This document shows positions 1-10,900 of a stretch of DNA of 64,000 bases, one piece after another. The stretch's first letter is position 1. Each line of letters opens with the position of its first letter. Below the pieces are notes generated by a model that worked only from the letters and a program-made list of their open reading frames with translations, was not told the origin of the DNA and did no database searches. The DNA is from Cryptomeria japonica (lineage: Eukaryota > Streptophyta > Pinopsida > Cupressales > Cupressaceae), in the NCBI RefSeq assembly GCF_030272615.1, contig NC_081413.1:184369451-184433450 (forward strand), written 5' to 3'. A program made the position numbers and the translations under genes.

Positions 1-767
1 CACGTCTCTCTCCCCTCTAGGTCTTTGACCTCCCTTCCCCTCTATGTATTTTATACCCAAGTCTCTCATTCGACCCTTCATGTTTACCTTTCTATCCCTC
101 CCACCCTCCTTAAATCCCCATCTCACCTCTCTCTCCCCTCTAGACCTTTGAACTCCCTTCCCTTCTATGCCCTTTATCACCAAGTCTCTCATTCCCTTCA
201 TGTTTACTTTTCTATCCCCCCCACCCTCCTTAAACCCTCATCTCACCACTCTCTCCCCTCACGTCTCTCACCTTCCTTCCTCTCTATGTCCTTTATCCCT
301 AAGTATCTCATTCCATTCATGTTTACCTCTCTATTTCCCCCACCCTCCTTAAGCCTCCATCTCACCTCTCTCTCCTCTCCAGGCCTCTCACCTCCCTTCC
401 CCTCTATGTCCTTTATGCCTAAGTATCTCATTCCATTCATGTTTACCTCTCTATTTCCCCCACCCTCCTTAAGCCCCATCTCACCTCTCTCTCATCTCTA
501 GGCCTCTCACCTCCCTTCCCCTCTATGTCCTCTATCCCCAAGTCTCCCACCTCTTTCTCCCCTCTGGGCCTCTCACCTCCCTTCCCCTCTATGTTATTTA
601 TCCCCAACTAGCGTGTTCCCTTCATGTATACCTCTCTATCCCCCCACTCTCCTTAACCTCCCCTCTAGGCCTCTCACCTCCCTTCCCCTCTATGTCATTT
701 ATCCACAAGTATCTCCTTCCCTTCATGTTTACCTCTCTATCCCCCACCCTCCTCAAACCCCCATATC

Positions 768-770
<3 letters not shown>

Positions 771-802
<32 letters not shown>
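771..802. repeat. (CT)n microsatellite
   Basis: About 16 uninterrupted CT dinucleotides lie inside one unit of the pyrimidine-rich minisatellite and lengthen that unit to about 144 bases. Confidence 0.9.
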
Positions 803-806
<4 letters not shown>

Positions 807-1472
807 AGGCCTTTGATCTCCCTTCCCCTCTATCTCCTTTATCCCCAAGTCTCTCATTTTCTTCATGTTTACCTCTCTACCCCCCCTCCTTAAACCCCCA
901 TCCGACCTCTCTCTCCCCTCTAGACCTCTCACCTCCCTTCCCTTCTATGTCCTTTATCACTAAGTCTCTTGTTCCCTTCATGTTTACCTCTCTATCCCCC
1001 CACCCTCCTTAAACCCCCATCTGACCTCTCTCTCCCTTCTAGGCCTCTCACCTCCCTTACCCTCTATGTCCTTTATCCCCAAGTCTCTCTCTTTGTTTGT
1101 TTGCCTGTCTATCTGTCTGTTTGTCTGTCTATCTCTATTCTTGTATTCCTCCTCTTATTTCTCCCTCCCTCTCTAAGTGTTTCACCCCCTTTATTCCCTC
1201 CTTCCTCTCTATCTCACCCTCCATCCTTACCTTATCTTTTTCCCTCTCTCACCTCGCTCAAGTGTCTGTAGGTCTCTCGACCTCACTTTATTCCTCACTC
1301 CCTTCCCTCTCTAGGTCTGTCCCTCACTTTTTCCCCTAGTCTCTCCTCTCTCTAGGTATCTCCCTCACTTTCTTCCTCATTCCTTCCCCTCTCCAAGTCT
1401 CTCCCCCCTTCTCTTTACACACTCTCTATCCCATTCCCTTCTTACCCCCATCTCTAACTCTCCCTCAATCCC

Positions 1473-1474
<2 letters not shown>

Positions 1475-1510
<36 letters not shown>
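1475..1510. repeat. (CT)n microsatellite
   Basis: A second uninterrupted CT run of about 17 dinucleotides lies in the decayed distal part of the pyrimidine-rich tract. Confidence 0.9.
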
Positions 1511-1512
<2 letters not shown>

Positions 1513-1674
1513 TCTTCTATCCCTTCTCTACTTTCTCCCTCCCTCTCTAAGTGCCACACACCCTTTATTCCCCCATCGCTCTCTATCTCACCCTCCATCA
1601 TTACCTCATCTTTTTCCCTCTCTCACCTCACTCTTGTCTATAGGTCTCTCGAACTCACTTTCTTCCTCATTGTA

Positions 1675-1880
1675 GGTCTCTAGGTATAGGGTATAGGGTT
1701 GATGGTTTATCATACGGGGTTATAGGGTCTACGATATTGGTATAGGGTCAAGGATTTAGCATATGGGGTTATAGGGTCTAGGGTATTGGCATAGGGTTTA
1801 AATGGTTTAAGTTTTATGGTTGTGGCTATAAAGTATAGGGTATAAAGTATAGAGTATATGGTTTAGAGTATTTGATCTAT
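1675..1880. repeat. Degenerate TATAGGGT-type repeat
   Basis: TATAGGGT, ATAGGGTATAGGG and GGGTTATAGGGTCTA recur with spacers of about 8-40 bases. The pattern resembles a decayed version of the plant telomere repeat TTTAGGG or an independent AT-GGG minisatellite. No run of canonical telomere units is present. Confidence 0.45.
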
Positions 1881-2820
1881 ACTTGACTTTTTGGAGTATT
1901 TATATAGAGTTTGGAGTTTTTGATTGAGGCTAAAATATTTATAGGTGAGGGTCTTGTGTCTGTGTTTGTCTCTCACTATTCACTTTCCTTCTCTCCTTTT
2001 GTTTTCCTCTTATCCCTCTCCAACATTTTTCCAGATTTATCAAAGATTAAATTTCAATGAAAGTCATTTGGCTAGCACCATATTTGGTGCTAGCCAAATG
2101 AGCTGCACTAAAAAATGGTAATATGAGACCCTTGACCCCTGATTCAAGCCCACATTCTCTAATACTGTCTTGTTTTTGCACATGATCCGACAAAAAAATA
2201 CTTTTCCATGGTGTTGCCATTTGATTCAAGTTTATTTTGTATATTCCATCACCTCTCCACCACCTTTTTATTCATTTGAGAACGTAGAAGAGGAAGATAT
2301 ATAGTTTTGTAGATCAAATTTGATGATTTTAGGTAATATTTTCATGTTTCTAGAATTCAAATACTTATTGTTATTTTGTTTAAATTTTAGAATAGAAGTG
2401 TTCTTGTCAAAATTTACTATAATGCTATTAGAATTACATTAGATTTAACATTGGATTTTAAGTAAGTTGCATAAGAAAATTATTTGTTGAGTAGTTTAAA
2501 ATAAAATTTATAATTTCATATATCCATTTTAAGATTATGAAATAATTTACAATTTCATATATCCATTTTAACATATTCATAATTTGCAAATTGTAATATC
2601 CATATTAACATATCCATTTGTAATATCCAATTGATTTTGTTCTTTTTTTATAATTTATGTTTAAGTTTGACTTTATTTTGATTATGTTACCATGTTCCTA
2701 GTTAATGTGACCAATTTCAATGATAATGAAATGGACAGCCAATTGTGTTCTTAAATTGAATCATCCTAGCTTAAATTGAATCAACCTTAATTAAATTGAA
2801 CAAACCTTATTTCATTATGG
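1881..2820. other. AT-rich spacer, no gene seen
   Basis: No coding frame of credible length or composition is visible. Apart from the palindrome listed separately, I see only AT-rich sequence in which ATTTCATATATCCATTTTA-like phrases recur around 2515-2630. Confidence 0.6.
2065..2100. repeat. Perfect 16-bp inverted repeat (hairpin)
   Basis: CATTTGGCTAGCACCA (2065-2080) is followed by the spacer TATT and then its exact reverse complement (2085-2100). It would form a 16-bp stem with a 4-base loop. No T-run follows to suggest a terminator. The end of a small foldback transposon is one possible origin. Confidence 0.9.
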
Positions 2821-2940
2821 CTGCCGTAACGTCATTAGGATAGTCATAGATGCATTAGGACTGCCCTAACTTCATTAGGATGGTCATAGATGCATTAGGA
2901 CTGCCTTAAATTAATTAGGACAATCATAGATGCATTAGGA
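2821..2940. repeat. Three tandem 40-bp units
   Basis: Three consecutive units of exactly 40 bases begin CTGCC at 2821, 2861 and 2901, each ending CATAGATGCATTAGGA. They differ by a few substitutions and no indels. ATTAGGA occurs twice per unit, so the unit may itself be a duplicated half-unit. Confidence 0.9.
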
Positions 2941-3026
2941 CTGCCCCTTCTTATGCCCCTTTAACTCTTTTTATGAACTAACTTCATTCTCTTTTATGTG
3001 CACATGTACATGTAGAAATCATCATC

Positions 3027-3893
3027 ATGCCCAAGAAATTACCAAAGAATGTAACACCGGAAGAGCACGAAGCTAAGAATGCAAAAAAAAGAGAAGGAAT
3101 GAGGCAACTTCGTGAAGCAAGGAAATTGAATATCATTGAAGAAGAGGTGCCAATTGAAGATGAACATGAAATATTCATCCAATCTAAGAGAGAGACAAAA
3201 TTGGTCGCACAAAGGCAATAGATGAAAAACCTTCGTGCAATGAGATAATTGAATATTGAGGTTGAGAGCACGTCATCTACCACAATTCAAGCTGAAGGCA
3301 CACCATCTCTTACATCTCAAGTTGAAGGCACACCATCTCTTACTGGCACACCATAGGCATCTACAACATCTCATATTGAATGCACTCCCTCTATGACATC
3401 TGATATTGCAAGTACATCATGATTGACATCAAGTATTGGAGTTACACCATTTTGTACACCTCAATTTCAAGGTATGTCATCATTTTCATCTCTAGTTGAA
3501 GGTATTCCATCTATCCCTAATGTTGTTGACATTCCTAATGTTGAGGCATCTCAAAGTTTGAGAACACATCCTAGAGTTTTGCATAAAAAGCCTAAGTATT
3601 TGATTGATATTGATGCTAACGTTTTGAAACCAATGGTTGATAATATTTTGAAGCATACTTGTCAAAGACATGCTAATCGGATATGGAAATTATTTCTTGA
3701 GCCTTTAAATGAGATAGGAAGATGTCAACTATTTGTTGAAATGATGAGAAATATGAAATTTAGGCCCATAATGAAGATTGTTGGGCTGAGAACATTGAAT
3801 GAATCAAGCGATAAATCTATTGTGAAGAATCTAATGAGTGCATATGATAGTGTGGGTTCTAACTCACACATAAAAGATAGTAATGCAACATGA
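3027..3893 (+). pseudogene. Unrecognised protein pseudogene
   Basis: One reading frame continues from the ATG at 3027 to the stop at 3893, a span of 289 codons. It is interrupted only by stops at 3219, 3246, 3354 and 3420. The N-terminal part is very rich in Lys, Glu and Arg and probably helical. The middle is a Ser/Thr-rich stretch with recurring EGTPSLTS-like motifs. The C-terminal third holds a more folded-looking region with HANRIWKLFLEPLN and RCQLFVEMMRNMKF. I do not recognise the family. The LTR element beginning at 3897 abuts its end and may truncate it. A decayed transposon protein and a retrocopied host gene are both possible. Confidence 0.45.
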
Positions 3894-4227
3894 TGTTGTT
3901 GGACTATTTGTCATTGTTGTCATGGTTATTGTTTCTATCCGACGTGTGTGTATGTGATCTGATCCGGAAAATTTTGCTTTATCATGTTTTGCAAAGTGTT
4001 GAGGTCCAATATTTTATGTTATCGGAAGCTTCTTATGAGTCCGATCCTATCCGGATATGATTGTTGCACATGTTTCAAGATTCGGTCCCATCTGGATATG
4101 CTATGATGTGCACTTCTCAAGTTTTTAGCTAAAAAATGACACCACATGGAGCCACCTAAATTGTTGTAGTATGTGGTTCAGTCCGGTCTCATCTACTCCG
4201 ACTGAGACGACTTGACAATCAAATGGT

Positions 4228-4254
<27 letters not shown>
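4228..4254. repeat. (AC)n microsatellite inside the 5' LTR
   Basis: About 13 AC dinucleotides follow AAATGGT. The matching position of the 3' LTR (after AAATGGTAG, near 7470) has no such tract, so it arose after insertion. Confidence 0.95.
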
Positions 4255-4259
<5 letters not shown>

Positions 4260-4578
4260 TATCAAGGATATCATTTGCTAGAGGCATGGTTGTTGAAAGA
4301 CAACTATTTTTATGTACTATATGTGAAATAATTGTGGTTATGTTTTGCATGCAAGTTCGGTACAAAAAATATTTGTGACAACTTATGTACTTCAAAGGAA
4401 CTACATTTATGCATATGTTAGATGCACTTACAACAGTTAAAATTTTTGTATACTCTGTAAATATTGTCTATAAGCCCTCTTGTATCTTGGATAGTGAGCC
4501 AAATTGGCAGTGAGCCACCCCTTTATACTATGTAACCATTTGCATACTACACTATTCCTGAGAGTATCATCTCTCTGC

Positions 4579-4604
4579 GGTTTTTCCCATATTGGGTTTT
4601 CCAC
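4579..4604 (+). promoter_or_regulatory. Conserved copia LTR motif
   Basis: GGTTTTTCCC, a 6-base gap, then GGGTTTTCCAC. The same bipartite motif is present in the other copia LTR families of this window. Its position near the LTR end suggests the R/U5 region. Confidence 0.5.
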
Positions 4605-4688
4605 ATACAAATCTGGTGTTGTGTTATGTCTCCATTTTTGTTTACTGCAATTTGAATTATGTTATGTGATTGGTGAATAAGAAGTTTA

Positions 4689-5729
4689 AACAAGTTCAAG
4701 GGAACAACCAAGGCTACTCAGGCAGAGCTTCCCTCCTCAAGCTCCCCAAAGAAGAAAACCAAAATCAAAAGGAAAATTGTTGTCCTAGAATTCGAGGAAG
4801 AAGTTGAAGAAGCTGAGCAGTACTGGATACATGTCCGCAAGTCCAAAGGAAAGAAGGTCAAGCAACCTCTCGATGCAGAAAGTTTGTGTGAATCCCTCAC
4901 TCAAGGAATGAGTCCAAGGGAGGTAGGTAATCCGTTTTCTAATGCTAGTGCTAAAGATCAGAATGTCATAATTAAAGGTTTTGTTATGTATTGTGTAAAA
5001 TTTGAAGCTGCAATTGAGGAATGTAGAAACATAGTTCCAAATGAATTGTATGAATAATTAGTGAGGATAAGGCAAATTTATAGAGAAGAGGAAAAAGGTA
5101 TTAAAGACCATGTATTTGAAGTAGTCGGCTCCACCCTCTCTCTGGGAAACAATGCCACCTTATTGGAAGTATGTAAAACAGACTTAAGAAGCAAAAATAA
5201 CTTAGATGATCTCATGTTTGGTGTACCCAACGCCAAAGAGAAGGTTTAGAAAGAGATCATGGATACAATTGTTTCTATTGCCAAGAACCATGGTCTTCTC
5301 TCCTTTGATTCTGGTACCACCACCAGTATATTTGAGGATGTGCATATTATTGTCTCAGAAGACAAAGATGATCCCTCAAGTAGTTCGGTTAATAATCCGA
5401 TGGATATGAATGATGTGTTTGCCATGGAAATTCCTATAGATAATGTTATGGACAAAAATGATGCTCCCGGAACCACTGAAGTCCCTCTAATCAATCCTGG
5501 ATCTATCAAGGGCAAAGAAGTCGAAGGTTCCTGTGTTAACCAAGTTTCTGATAAGGATGAGAAAAACACTGAATGCAACATTCCATTAAAAGTAAAGGAA
5601 GATGTCCTGCCTACAGAATCTAATGTGAATGTATACATAATTGGAACCAATCCCAGCTCTTTAAAATATTTATGGAAGAAGATATTCTTTGTTCCATTGA
5701 TACTCCCACCAATCACATCTTCTATGTAA
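4689..5729 (+). pseudogene. Internal ORF of the non-autonomous element (first)
   Basis: A single frame runs from the truncated LTR junction to the stop at 5729, about 345 codons, broken by only two internal stops (near 5056, and TAG at 5247). The start has been lost with the LTR junction. The N-terminal part is basic and Ser-rich with an EEEVEEAEQYW acidic patch. The middle resembles a helical segment with VRIRQIYREEEKGIKDHVFE. The C-terminal half is acidic and rich in Asp, Asn and Ser. There is no CCHC knuckle, no DSG protease motif and no polymerase motif. I do not recognise the family. Such non-pol proteins are known from other non-autonomous plant LTR elements. Confidence 0.5.
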
Positions 5730-5984
5730 TCTATTTATTTCTCCAATGTGGATCTGGTACATAAGCTTGAGATTGGAGAAGCATTCACTTCCTCTGCAAG
5801 GCAAGATTTCTATAAAAGAAATAATTTTTTTGAAGATCTCCTGATAGCACTCTATTAAAGTCCCATGTTTTAGCCTGTAAATTTATTTATTTTATTATTA
5901 TTATTATCCTCAACACTCAATGAGATCACACATCTCATAATATATATGCAAGAGGTGCCCTTTCACCAAGGGACACCATACTTA

Positions 5985-6195
5985 ATTATTAAATAATTAA
6001 ATATTAATGATTATATATTAATATAATATTAATATATTATTATATTATTAATAATTATAACTATAATTATATTATCAAAATTAATAATATAATAATTATA
6101 ATATAATTATATTATATCATAATATAATTATATTATCTCACAACTAATAATATAATAATTATATTATCAGTATAATTATTATCAATATAATCACA
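5985..6195. repeat. AT-only tract inside the LTR element
   Basis: About 200 bases consist almost wholly of A and T, built of AATTATAATAT and ATTATATTAT permutations. It separates the two internal pseudo-ORFs and may be a later expansion or a small AT-rich insertion. Confidence 0.8.
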
Positions 6196-6301
6196 AGCTT
6201 TGTGTTATTTATGTAGGCTTGTGGATTCCAACAACTACAATAAAATCAACACACTCCATGCATCTTTATCTGAATGTTAGTTAGATCCGGATATTTCCAG
6301 T

Positions 6302-6886
6302 GTGGGTAAGTTCAAAATTATGATCAAACCCTTGGGTAGTCAAGCTGATATAATAAAAAAGAAGTATGAGAAGGACTTAGTTGATGACAAAGAAAGGATC
6401 TTGGAGGAAATAAATTCCAAGTGTGAATCATCCTGTCAACATCTTTCCCAATTCATCTCTAAAGGTCAGTCCTATTTGGTGAACGAAGATGTACTATTTT
6501 CTTTTAGTCTATAGTGGCCGGATGCTACTCAAAGAATAAAAAATGAGATAAACATCATTGAAGACAAGATCCGATAGACACAAGCAAACTTCAATCTTTC
6601 TGAAGACCTATCCGACTCCGAAAGATCAAAGATTAAGGAACTACATGACATATACTATGAGTTACAACAACAAAGAGACAACATCATCATGCTGCTAGGC
6701 AAGCTGAGAGATCTTAGCAATGAAAGTATCTCTTTTATGAACATGGCTCTTTCTCATACTTTATAGTTATCTTACTCTGATATTGGTTCCACTCCTAAAG
6801 TAGAGAAACTTCATGCATCCCTTTTGGCTTGGATAGAGTTTCTGACAAAAGCAGTCTCTCATTGGAACTCACACAAGGACTCTTGA
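6302..6886 (+). pseudogene. Internal ORF of the non-autonomous element (second, coiled coil)
   Basis: One frame runs from about 6302 to the TGA at 6884-6886, roughly 195 codons, with three internal stops that are all TAG. The sequence is dominated by charged helical heptads such as KKKYEKDLVDDKERILEEIN, ERSKIKELHDIYYELQQQRD and LLGKLRDLSNES, so a long coiled coil is likely. It lies about 570 bases beyond the first pseudo-ORF, across an AT-only tract. It may be the C-terminal part of the same protein. All three stops being TAG fits CAG-to-TAG decay. No enzymatic motif is seen. Confidence 0.5.
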
Positions 6887-7118
6887 ACCGCTCATGCCCA
6901 GAACCTCAAGGAGTCCTCCAGAAATCAATAATTGTTCTTGTTAGGGGGAGTTCATAAGTTTTTGATACTCTGCTTACCCTTTGTCATTGTTGTCAAAGGA
7001 GGAGTAGTAGTGGTAGGAGTAATTCTAGCAGTTAATTACTCTCTTTCATTTCATGCAAATATTTCCTATTAGTATTTCAGCAAACTTACTTTGTATAACT
7101 TATATTTTCATCAATGAC

Positions 7119-7130
7119 AAAGGGGGAGAT
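7119..7130 (+). promoter_or_regulatory. Polypurine tract
   Basis: AAAGGGGGAGAT immediately precedes the TG that opens the 3' LTR and would prime plus-strand DNA synthesis. Upstream TCATCAATGAC matches the wording common before plant copia PPTs. Confidence 0.85.
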
Positions 7131-7962
7131 TGCTGGCCTATTTGTCATTGTTGTCATTGATGTCATGGTTATTATTTCTATCTGGCATGTGTGTATGTGA
7201 TTTGATCTAAAAAGGTTTTCTTTATCATGTTTTGCATAGTGTTGAGGTCCGGTCTTTTGTGTTATCGGAAGCTTCTTATGAGTCTAGTCCTATCCGAATA
7301 TGATTGTTGCACATGTTTCGAGTTTCGGTCCCATTCAAATATGTTGTGATGCACACTTCTCAAGTTTGTAGCTGAAAGCCAACACTGCATGGATCCACCT
7401 GGATTGTTGTAGCGTGTGGTTAAGTCCGGTGTCATCCACTCCGACAAAGCCAACTTGACAATCAAATGGTAGGGAAATATCATCACGGAAATCATTTGAT
7501 AGAGGCATGGTTGTTGAAAGAGAACTATTTTGATGTACTATATGTGAAAGAATTATGGTTATGTTTTGCATGCAAGTTTGTTACGACGAATATTTGTAGC
7601 AGCTTATGTACTTTAAAGGAATTGTATTTATGCATATGTTAGATGCACTTACAATAGTTCAATTTTTTGTATACTTTGTAAATATTGGCTATAAGCCCTC
7701 TTGTATCTTGGATAAAAAGTCTGTGTAACTAGTTGCATACTACACTATTCTTGAGAGTATCATCTCTTTGTGGTTTTTCCCACATTGGGTTTTCCACGTA
7801 CAAATAATGTTGTTATCTGTTATGTCTCCATTTTTTTTACTACACTTTGAATTATGTTATGTGATTAGTTAATAAGAATTTTAAATAAGTTCAAGGGAAT
7901 ACTTATTCACCCCTCCCCTCTTAGTATTCCAGTTATTCATTAGATGTGTCATTACATCAACA
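7131..7962 (+). repeat. 3' LTR
   Basis: It starts TGCTGG directly after the polypurine tract and ends CATCAACA, giving about 832 bases with TG...CA ends. The bipartite GGTTTTTCCC...GGGTTTTCCACGT motif lies at 7772-7799. The last 60 bases contain a CACCCCTCCCCTCTTAG segment whose complement opens the LTR of the copia element at 12135. Confidence 0.75.
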
Positions 7963-7984
7963 ATTGTAAGCACTCAAACTAAGA

Positions 7985-10900
7985 AAGTTCGCCTCATTAG
8001 AAAGACAAGTAAATCATTGAAGATTAGTTGTCAAAATTTAGTAACGCATTTCTAGATGCTTGTGACACATACAAATGAGCCATCTAATCCCATGGGGTCG
8101 TGAGATGCCACTCTAAAAAAACATCTCTCAGTTTAGGTAGAATCAGATCTAATTGCTCACTATGATGTTTCTCGATTGAGTCAAAAAGCATCACATGAGT
8201 TCAATCAAAAGTTGCACAATGCCCTATCTTTCAATCCACTTTTCATGGGAACAAATTGTTAGAGTGTATGTGTCTAAGTGGCTAGGTTTTCACTACGAAT
8301 ACCTTCATTTTTCTTGCCAACTTGCTCGGTCAATGCGGGTCACACCCTAGCCACGAACTTGCTTAAGTGCCCAAAGTTGTCAAAATTCGGCGATGCATTT
8401 CTTAGCGCCTATAAGACATAAGAATGAGCCATCTAATTCTATGGGGTTGTGTTATGACACTCTACATAAACCTCTCTCATTTTTGGAAGACTCAGAGCCA
8501 TTTGCCCGTGCCAACACTTTCTCGGTTGCGAGAAAAAGTGTAAAATGAGTTCAATGAAAAGTTGCACAATGCTCTAACTTTCAATCCGCTCATCATGGCA
8601 ATGAACCTTCAGTTTGTACATGTTTGGGTGGCCGGGTTTACGCTTGGAATTCCTTTGTTTCTCTTTCCAACTCGCCCGATCAATTTGGGACACACCCTAG
8701 CCACAAACTCGCTTAAGTGCTCAAAGTTGTCAAAATTAGGCAACGCGTTTCTCAACACCCTGAGGCATATGAACAAGACATCTGATCCTATGGGGTTGTG
8801 TTATGACACTCTACATAAACCTCTCTCATTTTTTAAAGAATCAGATCCATTTTCCCATGCCAACACTTTCTCGGTTGCGAGAAAAAGTGTAAAATGAGTT
8901 CAATAAAAAGTTGCACAACACCCTAAATTTCAATCCACTCATCATGGTAGCGAACCGTTAGCTCGTATATATAAGATTGGCTGGGTTTACACTAGGAATG
9001 CCTTTTTTTACTTGCCAACTCATCCAATCAATCCAGGACACACCCTAGCTATGAAACCGCTTAAGTGTTAAAGTGTTCAAAGTTGTCAAAACTTGGCGAT
9101 GCATTTCTCAGCTCCCGTGAGACATACAAACAAGAAGTTTGATCCTATAGGGTCATGTTATGACACTCTATATAAACCTCTCTCATTTTTGGAAGACTCG
9201 GATCTATTTTCCCATGCCAACACTTTCTCGGTTGCGGGAAAAAGTGTAAAATGAGTTCAATGAAAAGTTGCACAACGCCCTAACTTTCAATCCACTCATC
9301 ATGGAAAAGAACCATCTTCTCATACTTATCTAAGTGGCTGAGTTTATACTAGGAATGCCTTTATTTTTCTTGCCAACTTGCCCGATCAATTCGGGACACA
9401 CTTTAGACGCTAACTTGCTTAAGTGCTCAAAGTGCTCAAAGTTGTCAAAATTCGGTGATGTGCTTCTCGGTGCCCGTGAGACATACGAACAAGTCATCTG
9501 ATCCCATGGGGTTGTGTTATGACACTCTATATAAACCTCTCTCAGTTTTGGAAGACTTAGATCCATTTTCCCGTACCAACACTTTTTTGAACCTTGCGAG
9601 AAAAAGTGTAAAATGAGTTCAATGAAAAGTTGCATAGTGCCCTAACTTTCAATCTGCTCATCATGGAAATGAACAGTTAGCTCGTACGTGTCTATGTGGT
9701 TGGTTTTACACTAGGAATGCCTTCATTTCACTCACCAACTTTCCTAATTGATCCAGGACACACCCTATCCATGAACTCACTAAGTGCTCAAAGTTGTCAA
9801 AATTCGGCGACGTGTTTCTCGGTGCCTATGCGACATATGAATGATTCATTTGATCCTACGGGGTCATGTTATGACACTCTACGTAAACCTCTCTCATTTT
9901 TGGAAGACTCAAATCCATATGTCCATGCATTTTTTCGGTTGCGAGAAAAAGTGTAAAATGAGTTCAATGAAAAGTTGTACAACACCCTAACTTTCAATCT
10001 GCTCATCGTGGAAATGAACCATCAGCTCATATGCATCTGTGTGGCCAATTTTACATTGGGAATGCCTTTTTTTCTCTCACAAACTTGCTCGATCGATCCG
10101 AGACACACCCTAGCCACAAACTTGCTTAAGTGCTCAAAGTTGTCAAAATGTGGCGATAAATTTATTAGTGCCCGTGAGACATACAAATGATCCGTTTGAT
10201 CCTATGGGGTCCCATTATGACATTATACATAAACCTCTCTTGTTTTTGGAAGAATCAAATCCATTTTCCCATGCCAACACTTTCTCGGTTGCGAGAAAAA
10301 GTGTAAAATAAGCTCAATAAAAAGTTGCACAACACCCTAACTTTCAATCCACTCACTGTGGCAGTGAACTGTTAGCTTGTTATGCTATAAATTCCTTCAT
10401 TTCTCTCTCCAACTTGCTCAATCGATCCAGGACACACCCTACCGACCATCTCATTAAAGTACTCAAATTGCTCAAAGTTGTCAAAATTTGGTGATGCATT
10501 TATTGATGCCCGTGAGACATATGAATGATTCATATGATCCTATAGGATTGTGTTATGACACTCTACATAAACCTCTCTCATTTTTGGAATACTTGGATCC
10601 ATTTGCCTATGCCAACAATTTCTCAGTTGTGAGAAAAAGTGTAAAATGAGTTCAATAAAAAGTTGCACAATGCCCTAACTTTCAATCTGCTCATTGTAGC
10701 ACTAAACAATTAGATTTTATGTGTTTGTGTGGTCAGTTTTATGCTAGGAATTCCTTCATTTTGCTCTCCAACTTACCCGGTCGATCTAGGACACACCCTA
10801 TCGACCATATTGCTTAAGTTCTCAAAGAGCAAAATTTTTTCAAACTTCAACGATACTTTTTCTGGCACCCGTGAGACATACTAACGAGTCATCTAATCCT

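Larger units (their letters stand above)
1..1680. repeat. Pyrimidine-rich minisatellite (~116-bp units)
   Basis: The strand is almost pure C and T. The phrase CTCTCCCCTCTAGGCCTCTC recurs at about 5, 131, 247, 367, 487, 552, 659, 803, 909 and 1025, usually 106-126 bases apart. Each unit then runs through a CTATGTCCTTTATCCC block and an ATGTTTACCTCTCTATCCC block. Units past about 1090 decay into irregular CT-rich sequence. Short open frames across it are by-products of the repeat and should not be read as genes. Confidence 0.85.
3897..4704 (+). repeat. 5' LTR, 3'-truncated
   Basis: It aligns along its length with 7131-7902, sharing the phrases TATCGGAAGCTTCTTATGAG and GATTGTTGCACATGTTTC. Compared with the 3' LTR it has gained an (AC)n tract and a small insertion near 4493-4525, and it lost the terminal segment ending CATCAACA. 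The copies are visibly diverged by substitutions, so the insertion is not recent. Confidence 0.8.
3897..7962 (+). mobile_element. Non-autonomous copia-type LTR element
   Basis: Two direct repeats (3897-4704 and 7131-7962) both begin TGnTGG and enclose about 2.4 kb. A purine tract AAAGGGGGAGAT lies directly before the right copy, as expected of a polypurine tract preceding a 3' LTR. The interior has pseudo-ORFs but no recognisable protease, integrase, reverse transcriptase or RNase H. The left LTR lacks its last ~60 bases and no primer site is visible, so an internal deletion probably removed that junction. Flanks GATGT and ATTGT are not a convincing target duplication. The PPT wording matches plant copia elements. 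Confidence 0.75.

Noticed and set aside
25-1339. Plus-strand open frames up to 158 codons in the pyrimidine-rich tract
   Set aside because: They follow the repeat unit, encode only Ser/Pro/Leu-rich low-complexity peptide, and are out of phase between units.
3892-7967. Target duplication for the element at 3897-7962
   Set aside because: GATGT before and ATTGT after match in only three of five positions, so I do not claim one. The exact LTR end also cannot be confirmed because the 5' LTR is truncated.
8562-10190. Open frames of 70-111 codons in the ~350-bp units
   Set aside because: They are not open in most units, frames shift with unit length, and there is no codon-level conservation. I judged them chance frames in a satellite-like repeat.
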